Shown: positions 8,056-17,348 of the stretch, one piece after another | Position numbering within the stretch: position 1 is the stretch's first letter | Layout of the letters: each line of letters begins with the position of its first letter | Position numbers and translations under genes: made by a program | DNA from: Fodinibacter sp963730365 | GTDB lineage: Bacteria; Actinomycetota; Actinomycetes; Actinomycetales; Dermatophilaceae | Reading direction: 5' to 3' | NCBI GenBank assembly: GCA_963730365.1 | Contig: CAVSRM010000010.1 | Coordinates: forward strand, 124,001-188,000 | Length of the DNA stretch: 64,000 nucleotides | The notes under the pieces: model-generated | Databases searched by the model: none | The model's input: only the letters and a program-made list of their open reading frames with translations | What the model was told of the DNA's origin: nothing

Positions 8056-9414
8056 TCAGCCCTGGGACCGGCTGAAACCGCTGCGCTCGGCTGCGCTCTC
8101 GTCGTAGAACCAGACATCGGGCTCGGTGGAGTCGTAGCCCGAGTCGCCCGGCACGCGGTACGACATCGTGTCGCGATAGGCCTGGACGGGGTGGTCGACG
8201 GGCTGGGCGCCGTCCGCGAGGGGCGCCGCGGACCCCACGCCGAAGCCGCCGTCGCGCAGCTCGGTGAAGGCCGAGATCCGCCGACCGGCGCCTTCCTGCG
8301 GGGCCTCGTCGTGGCTCTCCCCGTCCGGGCCATCGCTGTCTGACGGCTCGTCGGCCCTCAGGTCGGCACGGTCCTCGGCCAGTCGCTCGCCCCGCTCCCG
8401 GCTCTCACCGAGGAGCTCTCCCTCATCGGCCGCCCAGTCCTTCGCGGGCGTGGGGTCGTACTGGTCCTCGGTGCTCTCGGCGAGGGTGTCGTCGGCCCCG
8501 GCGTGCTCGACGGGCGCCCCGCCGTCCTCGTCGGTGCTCGTCCCGGAGTGGTCTGCATGGTCCGCGAGGTCGCCCTTCGTCGCTTCCGGGTCCCGCTCGA
8601 CAGGCGCCGACTGCTCGGATGCCGGCACCGGCTCGGTCGACGCGTAGTCGTCGGGGTTCTCGACCATCCGCAGCGGTGCGGAGGCCGAGTCGGCGTCCTC
8701 GCCCGTGTGGTCCTCGCCCGTGTGGTCCTCGGTCGCGTTGTCCTGTGTCTGGCTCATGTCCTGCGCCGTACCCTCCTCGGACCCGTCGTAAACGTCCTCC
8801 GGGACGACGTCGTCGCGGTAGTCGGCAGCGGAGGCCACCCGGGCGCTCTGCGCACCCTCGTCGTCGTCGGCAGTACCCGCCCGGGTGGCGGCGCCCGCGC
8901 CCCCGATCACGGATGCGGTGCTGCTCGGCCAGTAGTCGGTCGGGGCCTCGTCGGCCCCGGTCGCGGCCGTCTCGCTCTCCTCCGCCTCGCGGGCGGCGCG
9001 TCGCTCGGCCCGGGTCAGCGGGGGTGCCTCCTCGACGGGGGGTAGCTCCGAGTCGTCGACGTCGGGGTCGATCTCGTCAGCACGACGGAGCTGGGCGCCG
9101 TAGTCCCGGCGAGTCTCCTCGGCCGCCTCGCGGCGGGCCCGGGCCTCGGACTCGAGCAGCTCCGCCTCGCGAGCCTTCTCGTCCGCCTCGGCCCGGACGA
9201 TCCCCGCGCGCTGCTCGGCCTGCTCGGCGAACGCCGCCTGGCCGGTCACCGTGGCGGCCAGCTCCTCGGCATCCGCCCGGATGCCGGCAGCCTCCACCCG
9301 CTGGCTCTCCTGCTTGCGGGCCCGGGAGGTGAAGAGGAAGCCGATGACGACGGCGAGCACGATGACGACGGCGACGAAGATCAGCAGGATGAGGATCGGG
9401 CCTCGCATGAGCAT
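8056..9414 (-). CDS. Membrane-anchored coiled-coil protein with C-terminal sunset domain
   Basis: A 452-residue protein of unknown function. Residues 4-28 form one membrane helix. Residues 30-115 are rich in Ala, Glu and Arg and should form a coiled coil. Residues ~115-370 are acidic and low complexity, probably disordered. The C terminus (~375-450) reads FGVGSAAPLADGAQPVDHPV, then YRDTMSYRVPGDSGYD and PDVWFYDESAAERSGF. This matches the actinobacterial 'sunset' domain pattern, in which a YPVKGN-like start and an EVWF...AGF end are conserved. Two in-frame ATGs (9414, 9408) are possible; AGGAC lies just before the first. It stands alone. Confidence 0.78.
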   Translation of the reverse strand: MLMRGPILILLIFVAVVIVLAVVIGFLFTSRARKQESQRVEAAGIRADAEELAATVTGQAAFAEQAEQRAGIVRAEADEKAREAELLESEARARREAAEETRRDYGAQLRRADEIDPDVDDSELPPVEEAPPLTRAERRAAREAEESETAATGADEAPTDYWPSSTASVIGGAGAATRAGTADDDEGAQSARVASAADYRDDVVPEDVYDGSEEGTAQDMSQTQDNATEDHTGEDHTGEDADSASAPLRMVENPDDYASTEPVPASEQSAPVERDPEATKGDLADHADHSGTSTDEDGGAPVEHAGADDTLAESTEDQYDPTPAKDWAADEGELLGESRERGERLAEDRADLRADEPSDSDGPDGESHDEAPQEGAGRRISAFTELRDGGFGVGSAAPLADGAQPVDHPVQAYRDTMSYRVPGDSGYDSTEPDVWFYDESAAERSGFSRSQG

Positions 9415-9472
9415 GTCCTGTTCCTAGGGCGGCACCCCCGCACGGGGCCCGCTCGCGGCACAACCTATCGTC

Positions 9473-11128
9473 CTACAACCCGAGATCGGCGACCGTGGCC
9501 GCACGCATCTCGACCTTGCGGACCTTGCCCGTGACGGTCATCGGGAACTCGTCGACCACGCGCACGTATCGCGGGATCTTGTAGTGCGCCAGCTGGCCCG
9601 TGGCGAACTCCCGCAGCGAGTCCGCGGTGAGCGGTTCGGCGCCCTCCCGCACCCGGACCCAGGCGCACAGCTCCTCGCCGTACCTGTCGTCGGGGACGCC
9701 GATGACCTGGGCGTCGAGCACGTCGGGGTGGGTGTAGAGGAACTCCTCGATCTCCCGGGGGTAGATGTTCTCCCCGCCGCGGATCACCATGTCCTTGATC
9801 CGCCCCGTGATCTCCACGTAGCCGTGCTCGTCCATGACCGCGATGTCACCGGTGTGCATCCATCCGTCGACGAGCACCTCGTCGGTCTTGTCCGGTTCCT
9901 CCCAGTAGCCCAGCATCACGGAGTAGCCCTTCGTGCAGAACTCGCCCGCCTCCCCGCGCGGCAGGGTCTCCCGGGTCACCGGGTCCACCACCTTGATCTC
10001 GAGGTGGGGGTGCACCGCACCGACCGTGCCGACCTTGCGCTCGAAGGAGTCGTCGGTGCGGGTCTGCGTCGAGACCGGCGAGGTCTCGGTCATGCCGTAA
10101 CAGATCGTCATCTCCTCGATGCCGGCGTCGATGAGCTTCGTCATCAGCGACGCCGGGCAGGGCGAGCCGGCCATGATGCCGGTGCGCACGCTACTGATGT
10201 CGTACCCACCCGGGGCTTCACCCCCGGCGCCGTCCTCGGCATCCAACAGCGCCCACTCGGCGATGAACATCGTCGGCACACCGTAGAGCGAGGTGCACCG
10301 CTCCTCGGCCACCGCGCGAAGGGTCAGGGCGGGGTCGAAACCAGGTGCAGGGATGACCATGCAGGCCCCGTGCGAGGTCGCCGCGAGGTTTCCCATCACC
10401 ATCCCGAAGCAGTGGTAGAAGGGCACCGGGATGCAGATCAGGTCCGCCTCCGTGTAGTGGCAGAGCTCGCCGACGAGGTAGCCGTTGTTGAGGATGTTGT
10501 GGTGCGAGAGGGTCGCGCCCTTGGGGAACCCCGTCGTCCCCGAGGTGTACTGGATGTTGATCGGATCGTGCCTGTCGAGCCCGGCGGCGACCGCGGTCAG
10601 TCGCTCGGGGCTGACCTTCTCGGCACCGTCGAGCAGGTCCTGCCACGACTGCTGCCCGATGACGACGACGTGCTCGAGGCTCGGGCACTCGGCGCGAGCG
10701 GCCTCCACCATCGCCGGGTAGTTCGAGCCCTTGAACGACTCGGCGACGACCATCATCGAGATGCCCGCCTGGCCCATGACGAAGGTGACCTCGTGCGACC
10801 GGTATGCCGGGTTGATGTTGACCAGGACCGCACCCATCTTCGCCGTGGCGAACTGGGTGAGCACCCACTCGGCACCGTTGGGCGCCCAGATGCCGACCCG
10901 CTGCCCCTTCTCGACCCCCGCCTCGATCAGGCCCCGGGCGAGACGGTCGACCTCCGCGCCCAGCTCGGCATACGTCATCCGCAGGCCCTGGGCCCGGTCG
11001 ACGAGCGCCTCACGATCGGGAAAGCGCTCGACGGTTGCATCGAGGTTCGCGCCGATGGTCTGCTCCAGCAGTGGCGGCTCATGGGGTCCGACGGTGTGCG
11101 ACAGGGCTTGGTCGGGCGAGCTGGCCAT
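9473..11128 (-). CDS. AMP-binding acyl-CoA synthetase
   Basis: A 551-residue adenylate-forming enzyme that should activate a fatty or other carboxylic acid to its CoA thioester through an acyl-AMP. Visible motifs are IQYTSGTTGFPKGATLSHHN (ATP/AMP signature), YGMTETSPVS, HTGDIAVMDEHGYVEITGRI and the C-terminal lysine region PMTVTGKVRKVEMR. The architecture is FadD-like and most similar in style to short/medium-chain acyl-CoA ligases. A GAAGGGAC Shine-Dalgarno sequence precedes the ATG. The gene is separated from the upstream PLP decarboxylase by a terminator-like repeat, so it is probably its own transcription unit. Confidence 0.9.
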   Translation of the reverse strand: MASSPDQALSHTVGPHEPPLLEQTIGANLDATVERFPDREALVDRAQGLRMTYAELGAEVDRLARGLIEAGVEKGQRVGIWAPNGAEWVLTQFATAKMGAVLVNINPAYRSHEVTFVMGQAGISMMVVAESFKGSNYPAMVEAARAECPSLEHVVVIGQQSWQDLLDGAEKVSPERLTAVAAGLDRHDPINIQYTSGTTGFPKGATLSHHNILNNGYLVGELCHYTEADLICIPVPFYHCFGMVMGNLAATSHGACMVIPAPGFDPALTLRAVAEERCTSLYGVPTMFIAEWALLDAEDGAGGEAPGGYDISSVRTGIMAGSPCPASLMTKLIDAGIEEMTICYGMTETSPVSTQTRTDDSFERKVGTVGAVHPHLEIKVVDPVTRETLPRGEAGEFCTKGYSVMLGYWEEPDKTDEVLVDGWMHTGDIAVMDEHGYVEITGRIKDMVIRGGENIYPREIEEFLYTHPDVLDAQVIGVPDDRYGEELCAWVRVREGAEPLTADSLREFATGQLAHYKIPRYVRVVDEFPMTVTGKVRKVEMRAATVADLGL

Positions 11129-11188
11129 CGAGGTCCCTTCGAGAGGTGTTGCCTGGTGGCCTCAGCCAACACCCCTTTCGGGGCCCCG

Positions 11189-11226
11189 GCAACCTCCAGC
11201 AGGAGCGTGGTCCCGGTGGAGGTTGC
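11189..11226. terminator. Inverted repeat downstream of the PLP decarboxylase
   Basis: GCAACCTCCA (11189-11198) pairs perfectly with TGGAGGTTGC (11217-11226) across an 18-nt loop region. It lies in the 180-bp gap after the leftward decarboxylase gene and before the acyl-CoA synthetase, where a terminator would be expected. Confidence 0.55.
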
Positions 11227-11308
11227 TCCGCTCCCCAACCCTCCGTCCACGCTGGCCGTGAGGGTGACCCGCACCGGCCGATCCGACCTCAGGCGTCAGG
11301 GCAGTGTG

Positions 11309-12775
11309 TCAGGCGGGCGTGGGGCGGGAGAGGAGGTCGAGCACGCCGATGAGCAGGGCCTCACGCAGGGCAGGAGGGCACACGTCGAGCAGGGCGTTGA
11401 TCGGAGCCATCTGCTGCGGGAGCGCGACCTCCCCGCCGTCGCCGGCCAAGCCTGCCGCGGCGAGCAGCCCGGCGAACCCGGCCTCGTCCAGCGTGGCCGG
11501 GTCGAGGGACCCCACCATGCCGGCGAGGGTCGGGTCCACCTGCACCGGGCCGCTCGCGCGGGCGGCGCCGGTCGCCTCGCGCAGGGCCACGAGGAAGTCG
11601 GGGACCGACGGCGCCGTGGCAGCCGAGAGGGTGAGGTGCAAGGTGGCCGGCACGTCGCGGTAGCTCATCTGGGGCTGCACGAACCACCCCCGGGCGAGCA
11701 TCTCGTCGGCGAGGGTGAAGACGTCGCACGAGCCGTCGGTCGCCAGGGCCAGCAGCGTCGACTCGGGGGTGGAGAACACCATCAGGCCCTCGATGTCGGC
11801 CACGGCAGCGGCGAGGTCGACCGTGGCCGCCCGGGCCTGCCGCGCGAGGTCGCGGTATCCATCGACACCGATGCGGTGGGTCACCGCCCAGGCCGCGGCC
11901 AGGGGCCCCCCGGACTTCGTCGACTGCATCGTCGTGTTGAGCATCGTGTAGCCGGGCCAGTCGGCCGAAGCGAAGAAGTGCGAGCGCCGCAGGGCGGCCG
12001 TGCGGTGCAGAACGACCGAGACGCCCTTCGGTGTGTAGGCGTACTTGTGCAGGTCGACGCTCATACTCGTGACCCCGTCGACCGCGAAGGTCCAGGGCGG
12101 CACGTCATCGAGGTGTGGCAGCACCCACCCGCCGATGCAGGCGTCGACGTGGCAGCGGATGCCCCGCGCCGAGGCCATCGCGCCGAGCTCGGGGATCGGG
12201 TCGATCACGCCGTGGGCGTAGGACGGCGCCGACCCGACGACGAGGACCGTCGTCTCGTCGATCGCCTCCTCCATCGCCGCGACGTCGGCGCGCATCGTCT
12301 CGCGGTCCACGTCGACGACGACGGCCCGCACGCCGAAGAACTTGGCCGCCTTGAGGAAAGCCGCGTGGGCCGTCACGGGTAGCACCATGCTCGGGCCGGC
12401 ACCCTCGGGCACGGTGGTCGCTCCATCGCGGGCCGCGAGGACCGCGAGGAGGATCGACTCGGTGCCCCCCGAGGTGACGGACCCGGCATACCCGGCGGGT
12501 GCGTCGAGCAGGCCGCCCGCCATGGCCACGATGTCGTTCTCCATCCGGGCCAGGGACGGGAACGCCGTGGGGTCGAGCCCGTTGGAGCCGGCGAACATCG
12601 CCAACGCCTCGAGGCCGAGGGCATCGGCTTCCGCCAGGCCCGAGTCGTAGACATAGGCCAGCGTGCGGCCGCCGTGCACCGGCAGGTCGCCCGCCTGCAT
12701 GGCGTGCAGCGCCTCGCGCACCGAGTCCGCCGACATCGCCCCGTCATCGCGGGCGCGGGTCGGGCCGTCATTCAT
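11309..12775 (-). CDS. PLP-dependent group II decarboxylase / sphingosine-1-phosphate lyase-like
   Basis: A 488-residue fold-type I PLP enzyme. The PLP lysine lies in SMSVDLHKYAYTPKGVSVVL, preceded by VDACIGGWVLPHL and SVTSGGTESILLAV, all standard for the glutamate/DOPA decarboxylase and S1P lyase superfamily. The pattern around the lysine and the C-terminal PALREALLIGVLDLL extension are closest to S1P lyase-like proteins, so the substrate may be an amino-alcohol phosphate or an amino acid. The ATG at 12775 is preferred because GGGAGA lies 5 nt before it; an in-frame GTG at 12790 overlaps the upstream stop. It is coupled to the MFS transporter. Confidence 0.85.
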   Translation of the reverse strand: MNDGPTRARDDGAMSADSVREALHAMQAGDLPVHGGRTLAYVYDSGLAEADALGLEALAMFAGSNGLDPTAFPSLARMENDIVAMAGGLLDAPAGYAGSVTSGGTESILLAVLAARDGATTVPEGAGPSMVLPVTAHAAFLKAAKFFGVRAVVVDVDRETMRADVAAMEEAIDETTVLVVGSAPSYAHGVIDPIPELGAMASARGIRCHVDACIGGWVLPHLDDVPPWTFAVDGVTSMSVDLHKYAYTPKGVSVVLHRTAALRRSHFFASADWPGYTMLNTTMQSTKSGGPLAAAWAVTHRIGVDGYRDLARQARAATVDLAAAVADIEGLMVFSTPESTLLALATDGSCDVFTLADEMLARGWFVQPQMSYRDVPATLHLTLSAATAPSVPDFLVALREATGAARASGPVQVDPTLAGMVGSLDPATLDEAGFAGLLAAAGLAGDGGEVALPQQMAPINALLDVCPPALREALLIGVLDLLSRPTPA

Positions 12776-12786
12776 GTCGTCTCCCG

Positions 12787-14121
12787 TCACCGGGACACCT
12801 CCTGGTCGAGTCGATATCTTCTGAGCACGACGAGTGACAGCGTGACGAGGACCGCCGGCACCAGGGTGAATCCCCAGGTGATCGCCGTGCGGGCCGAGTC
12901 CGGCTGCGGTGCGAGGCCGTCGGTGGACGACACGTAGCCACCGAGGGCGAGCAGCCCGGCATACAGGAACGGGCCGAACGCCAGTCCCAGCGTCTCGGCC
13001 GCCGTCCAGACCCCGGTGTACATGCCTGCGCGGTCCTCGCCGGTGTGCGCCGTGTCGGCCGCCGCCACGTCGGGCAGCATCGCGAGGGGGAACATCTGGC
13101 ACGCCGCGTAGCCGATCCCGACGACGGCGACGCTCGCCGCCGCCGCGACCACGCCCACCCGCAACGTGAACAGGGTGGCGAACGCCCCACCGGCGAGCAG
13201 CACCGACCCCCAGATGTACCCGGTGCGCTTGCCGTGGCGCTCGCCCACCCGTTGCCAGATCGGGGTCACGAGCAGGGCAGGGCCGACGAAGCAGACGAAC
13301 AGCACCGTCGACACCGCACTGCGCCCGAGGATCACCCGCGCGACGTAGTCCACCCCCGCCAGCATCGCCCCGATGGCGAGGGCCTGGATGACGAACCCGG
13401 CGAGCAGGGTGCGGAAGTCCCGGGCGGCCGCCACGACGCGCAGCTGGTCGCGCAGGTTCCCACCTGCGGTGGCGGCCCGGCTCATCACGGTGTGCCGGGT
13501 GCCCCACCACGCACCGAGGGTGCCCACGAGGATGAGTCCGCCGACGAAGAGCCCGACGCCGCGGTAACCCCAGGTCGGGCCGAGCGCATCGCGCACGAGC
13601 GGCGAGAGGCCCCCGCTGAGGAGGATGGCCAGGGCGAGGATCGCGACGCGCCAGGTCATCAGGCGCGTCCGTTCGTCGTAGTCGTCGGTCATCTCGGCCG
13701 GCATCGCGACGTAGGGCACCTGGAAGAACGCGTAGGCGGTGGCGCACGCGAGGAAGGCGAGGACCACCCACGTCGTGGCCATCGCCGTCGGCGACGTGGG
13801 GCCCCAGAAGAGCAGGACGAAGGCCACCGACAAGGTGACCCCGGCGCGGATGAGGAACGGCCGACGGCGCCCGGCCGGGTTCTCGGAGCGGTCGCTGATC
13901 CGGCCGGCGATCGGGTTGAGGATGACGTCCCACGCCTTGGGCACGAGCACGACGAGACCCGCGAGTCCCGCCGCCAGGCCGATCCGGTCGGTGAGGTAGG
14001 GCAGGAGCAGCAGTCCCGGGACGGTGCCGAACGACCCCGTCGCGACGGAGCCGAGTCCGTAGCCGCGCCGCGCCGCACGGCTCAGCGTCGGCTCGGGTGT
14101 CGGGGTGGGCGGCGCTGCCAT
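12787..14121 (-). CDS. MFS_2 / GPH-family cation symporter
   Basis: A 444-residue transporter with about twelve membrane helices. GSVATGSFGTVPGLLLLPYL, the motif PKAWDVILNPIAGRISDRSE and AFFQVPYVAMPAEMTDDYDE match the MelB-like glycoside-pentoside-hexuronide:cation symporter family (MFS_2). It likely moves a sugar or lipid-like solute with a cation across the membrane. The ATG at 14121 gives the usual N terminus, and TAGGGT lies 8 nt before it, so the transcript may be leaderless. The stop is directly followed by the PLP decarboxylase gene, which suggests a joint pathway. Upstream is divergent. Confidence 0.87.
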   Translation of the reverse strand: MAAPPTPTPEPTLSRAARRGYGLGSVATGSFGTVPGLLLLPYLTDRIGLAAGLAGLVVLVPKAWDVILNPIAGRISDRSENPAGRRRPFLIRAGVTLSVAFVLLFWGPTSPTAMATTWVVLAFLACATAYAFFQVPYVAMPAEMTDDYDERTRLMTWRVAILALAILLSGGLSPLVRDALGPTWGYRGVGLFVGGLILVGTLGAWWGTRHTVMSRAATAGGNLRDQLRVVAAARDFRTLLAGFVIQALAIGAMLAGVDYVARVILGRSAVSTVLFVCFVGPALLVTPIWQRVGERHGKRTGYIWGSVLLAGGAFATLFTLRVGVVAAAASVAVVGIGYAACQMFPLAMLPDVAAADTAHTGEDRAGMYTGVWTAAETLGLAFGPFLYAGLLALGGYVSSTDGLAPQPDSARTAITWGFTLVPAVLVTLSLVVLRRYRLDQEVSR

Positions 14122-14226
14122 GACGACGAACCCTAGCGGTCCCCCCACGGGCTCACACCGGATCCACGCCACCGGCATCGCTGCTGCCGTCGCCTCGTCC
14201 GCCCGGCCCTCGGCGATGATGGTGGT

Positions 14227-14940
14227 GTGGGAGCGAGGCAGAGGTTCGAGGGCCGGATCGCCGGGGTGGGCTCGACCAGCGGAGTGCGCGTCGTCGTCGG
14301 GTGGTGGCAGCAGACCCCCTTCGGGTCCTTCGCCGACGCGATGGTCGAGCGCCCCGACGGGCACCGGATCCTCCTCGCGCCGACCCGGCAGGTCGCCGAC
14401 CTCATCTCCACGACCTACGTCTTCGACGAGGTGCGCATCGAGCCCGTGGAGGCGCGGGCGTGGTCGGGCGTCTCGCCACCGGCCGCCGCGGCCCACGCAC
14501 CGGGTCACGGAGCAGGTCGCGGCGAGCCGGTCTCCGGGCAGGGGCCCTCCCGCGTCGGGGCGACCTGGGAGGTGGACTCCCCCTCGTTGCACCTCGAGCT
14601 GGAGGTCGGGCCACGCACCGGCACCGGTCGGCTGCTGCGCGTCGTCCCCCGCGCCCTGGCGACCAGCCCGGCCTGGGCGACGGTCATCGACCCCGTGGCC
14701 CGAGTGGCCCTGCGTGGGGTGCGCACCCGCGGGGTGGCCCGCGCGGGTCGGCGCGAGTACTACGGGGCCGTCGACGCCCATGCGGTGACCTCGCTCGAGG
14801 GCCGGCTCGACGGCATCCGGCTGGGACACCTCGCTCCGGTCGACCCGCCGTGCCGGTTCGGCTTCTCGTCGACGCCGAGGAGTCCGTCGGTGACCGACGT
14901 CGTGACGACCATCGTCGACACCGACCGTCCCGGAGGGTGA
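14227..14940 (+). CDS. Conserved actinobacterial protein of unknown function
   Basis: A 237-residue soluble protein with no signal peptide or membrane segment. It begins GARQRFEGRIAGVGSTSGVR and contains GWWQQTPFGSFADAMVERPDG, LLAPTRQVADLISTTYVFDE and a C-terminal GRREYYGAVDAHAVTSLEG. I recognise this as a family seen in many actinobacteria, but I know of no function. A Gly/Pro-rich loop (~residues 80-105) splits two halves. The GTG at 14227 is the family-like start. The gene is divergent from the MFS transporter and converges with the sugar dehydrogenase gene. Confidence 0.75.
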   Translation: MGARQRFEGRIAGVGSTSGVRVVVGWWQQTPFGSFADAMVERPDGHRILLAPTRQVADLISTTYVFDEVRIEPVEARAWSGVSPPAAAAHAPGHGAGRGEPVSGQGPSRVGATWEVDSPSLHLELEVGPRTGTGRLLRVVPRALATSPAWATVIDPVARVALRGVRTRGVARAGRREYYGAVDAHAVTSLEGRLDGIRLGHLAPVDPPCRFGFSSTPRSPSVTDVVTTIVDTDRPGG

Positions 14941-14988
14941 GCCCCGCGACCGGCGGAGCCGTCTGCGGCACCGGCACCCGGCTCGCGA

Positions 14989-16242
14989 TCAGGTGCGAGG
15001 GGTGACCTTCAGCAGCTTGTCGTCATCACCGTTGGTCGTCGTGACGTAGAGCGACCCGTCCGGCCCGAGGCGCGCAGCGCGCAGCCTCCCGAACGGACCG
15101 TCGGTCTCCTCGGGCACCGCGACCTCCGCGAGCGCCCCGCTGTCGTCGAGGGTGAGGACGAGGAGCTTGGAGCCCTTGAGCGCCGTCACCACGAGGGCAC
15201 CGTCGAACGCCCCCCACTGCTCCCCCTCGAGGAACTCCGCGGAGCAGACCGCCTGGGTGCTCTCGCCCGACTGCCAGACAGCCGGGACGGCGTCGGGGTA
15301 CCGCGTGCGGTCGGTCATCGGCACGCCCTCGTCATAGCCGCCGACGGTGCCGCCCTGCGAGGGGTCCCATCCGTAGTTGGCTCCTGGGCGGATGAGGTTG
15401 ACCTCGTCGTTGCTGCTCGGCCCGTGCTCGGCCGTGTAGATCTCCCCGGTGCCCGGCTGGACCGCGACCCCCTGGATGTTGCGGTGGCCGTAGCTGAGGA
15501 CGTAGCGCTGGCTCTCATCGCTCGCGGACGCGAAAGGGTTGTCGGGCAGCGGCTCTCCCGTCTCCAGGTCGAGACGGAGAACCTTGCCGCCGAGCGAGCC
15601 CAGGTCCTGCGGGATGGAGCCGACGGCAGTGTCGCCGGTGCCGACGAGCAGCGCCCCGTCGTCGGCGATCTCGGGACGGCACCCTGAGTGCCGCCCGGTG
15701 GAGATGGGCAGGCCGGTCAGCAGGTCCTTGACCCGCTGCGCGGAGGTGCCGTCCTCGCTGAGCCGCCACGTGACGAGCCGGATGTCGTCGGCCGCCCCAC
15801 CCTCCTGGTGGGTCTGGCAGGTCGTGAACTGCCGCGACGTCGCGAAGTCGGGGTGGATCACCATGCCCAGCAGCCCGCCCTCGCCGGCCACGAAGACGTC
15901 GGAGAGGTCCGCCTCGACGGTGGTCCGCCGTGCCCCCTCCTCGAGCCCCGAGACCAACGAGATCCGCGCCGGCCGCTCCGTGACCAGCGCCCGGCCGTCG
16001 GGCAGGAACCCGATGTCCCAGCCGTGCTCGAAACCGTCGGCGACGACCTCGACGTCCAGGTCCGGAACCTCGGTGCTCCGCACCGCCGGGCTGGGTTCCT
16101 CCGTGGTCAGCGTCAACCCGGCGCTCGCCGACGGAGGCGAGGTCGGAGGCACCTCTCCGACATCGTCACCGCTCGAGCAGGCGGCCAGGCCCACGCCGAC
16201 GACCACGGAGGCGGCGACGACGGCATACCGGGAACGTCTCAT
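14989..16242 (-). CDS. PQQ-dependent sugar dehydrogenase-like lipoprotein (GSDH beta-propeller)
   Basis: A 417-residue exported lipoprotein. The signal ends in the lipobox LAAC-SSG near residue 21. The mature part is a soluble glucose/sorbosone dehydrogenase beta-propeller: GFEHGWDIGFLPDGRALVTERP, GLLGMVIHPDF, YGHRNIQGVAVQPGTGEIYTAEHGP and INLIRPGANYGWD-like text (here NLIRPGANYGWDPSQGG) are the recurrent family blocks. Such enzymes oxidise aldoses using PQQ at the cell surface, though many actinobacterial members have no proven substrate. The gene is 10 bp from the alkyltransferase-like gene and probably shares its transcript. Confidence 0.88.
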   Translation of the reverse strand: MRRSRYAVVAASVVVGVGLAACSSGDDVGEVPPTSPPSASAGLTLTTEEPSPAVRSTEVPDLDVEVVADGFEHGWDIGFLPDGRALVTERPARISLVSGLEEGARRTTVEADLSDVFVAGEGGLLGMVIHPDFATSRQFTTCQTHQEGGAADDIRLVTWRLSEDGTSAQRVKDLLTGLPISTGRHSGCRPEIADDGALLVGTGDTAVGSIPQDLGSLGGKVLRLDLETGEPLPDNPFASASDESQRYVLSYGHRNIQGVAVQPGTGEIYTAEHGPSSNDEVNLIRPGANYGWDPSQGGTVGGYDEGVPMTDRTRYPDAVPAVWQSGESTQAVCSAEFLEGEQWGAFDGALVVTALKGSKLLVLTLDDSGALAEVAVPEETDGPFGRLRAARLGPDGSLYVTTTNGDDDKLLKVTPRT

Positions 16243-16252
16243 GGACCCATCC

Positions 16253-16591
16253 TCACCCGGAGAGGTCCAGGATGGCCCTCTCGTAGTCGGCTGCGAGCTG
16301 TCGAAGGTCGGCGCGGTGGTCCGAGATGCGGCAGCCGCGCCCGTTGGGCTTGAGGAGGATTCCTTCGAGGGCCCATCTCTCCCGCACCTCGTCCATGAGC
16401 GGCACGGGCAGGTCGCCGGCGTGGCTCGTCACTCGCCACCACGTGACGTTGGAGCCGTAGAGGCGCATGACCGTGCCGACCTGGCGCGGCCCGATGCCGA
16501 CGAGCGAGGCGAGGTCCCCGTAGGACACGACCTGTCCGCGCGGCACCTGCTCCACGGCCCGGAGCACCCGTTCCACGACGACGTCGTCCAC
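16253..16591 (-). CDS. MGMT-family alkyltransferase-like DNA-binding protein
   Basis: A 112-residue protein equivalent to the C-terminal DNA-binding domain of O6-alkylguanine-DNA alkyltransferase. QVPRGQVVSYGDLASLVG and PRQVGTVMRLYG match the helix-turn-helix region. The catalytic PCHR cysteine motif is replaced by the sequence TWWRVTSHAGDLP, so it cannot transfer alkyl groups. Alkyltransferase-like proteins bind O6-alkylguanine lesions and hand them to nucleotide excision repair. The GTG start at 16591 yields the expected short N terminus. Confidence 0.85.
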   Translation of the reverse strand: MDDVVVERVLRAVEQVPRGQVVSYGDLASLVGIGPRQVGTVMRLYGSNVTWWRVTSHAGDLPVPLMDEVRERWALEGILLKPNGRGCRISDHRADLRQLAADYERAILDLSG

Positions 16592-16615
16592 GGCCCCGAT
16601 CCTGCCTCATGGCGG

Positions 16616-17347
16616 TCAGCGGCCGATCTCCGAACCGATCTCCCACGGCGCGATCGGCGAGTTGGTGAGCAGCCAGGCCTCGAGCTCCTGCATCAGACCG
16701 GTGGCGATGAGCACACCCACGACGACGAACAGCACACCGAGCCCACGGCGAAACCACGAGTGCGGGTCCGCGGCCCACCGCACGCGGCGGATCAGGCGCT
16801 GCCCGAACACCGCGACCGCCAGGAGCACCGCGACGAGACCGACGACGTAGGCCGTGAGGAGCGCAAGTCCGCGAGCCGGTTCCGCCGGAAGCACGGTGAC
16901 GACGACGTAGGCGTACAGCGGGCTGCACGAGGTGAAGACCGGGCCGAGGGCCGCTCCCGTGAGGATCGCACCGACCGATCCGCTGCGGTTGTTCGCCGCA
17001 GACAGCCCGCGAGCGCTGCTGCTGCTCAGGCCGCTGGACATCGAGACCCGGTCCCAGACCTCGGGGAAGATGCCGACCACTCCCAGGAGGATCAACACGC
17101 CTCCGCTGATCCACTGCCACACCGAGGGCGAGATGTCGATCAGCGCCGTCGTCGCCTTGAGCGCGAGGCTGAAGGCGAACACCGAGACCCCCAGGGAGGC
17201 GGTCACCAGCAGGGCCCGTCGCGTGTCGGCCGCGCCGGGCCCACCCGCGAGCGAGCCGCCCACGATGACCGGCAGGAGGGACAGCGCGCAGGGCGCCAGG
17301 GTGGTCAGGGCCCCGGCGAGCAGGGCCCCGCTGAGGGCGAGGAGCAC
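16616..17347 (-). CDS. CcdA-type thiol-disulfide transport membrane protein
   Basis: A 243-residue membrane protein with six predicted helices, starting LLALSGALLAGALTTLAPCALSLLPVIVGG. The TLAPCALSLLP segment contains the first conserved cysteine, and a second lies in FTSCSPLYAYVVVTVLP. CcdA/DsbD proteins carry electrons from cytoplasmic thioredoxin across the membrane to extracytoplasmic thiol proteins. The gene begins 1 bp after the stop of the thioredoxin-like lipoprotein gene, which is its obvious partner. The GTG at 17347 is the start. Confidence 0.88.
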   Translation of the reverse strand: MLLALSGALLAGALTTLAPCALSLLPVIVGGSLAGGPGAADTRRALLVTASLGVSVFAFSLALKATTALIDISPSVWQWISGGVLILLGVVGIFPEVWDRVSMSSGLSSSSARGLSAANNRSGSVGAILTGAALGPVFTSCSPLYAYVVVTVLPAEPARGLALLTAYVVGLVAVLLAVAVFGQRLIRRVRWAADPHSWFRRGLGVLFVVVGVLIATGLMQELEAWLLTNSPIAPWEIGSEIGR

Positions 17348-17348
17348 G

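Noticed and set aside
9584..12382. A 932-residue open frame opposite the acyl-CoA synthetase and decarboxylase
   Set aside because: Both opposite-strand genes have clear catalytic motifs, and this frame has no recognisable domain.
11309..13933. An 874-residue frame joining MFS-antiphase text to the PLP decarboxylase
   Set aside because: The N-terminal half is a shadow of the MFS gene in another frame; the decarboxylase starts at 12775.
16253..16591. Active O6-methylguanine-DNA methyltransferase
   Set aside because: The PCHR active-site cysteine is absent, so it is an alkyltransferase-like protein.
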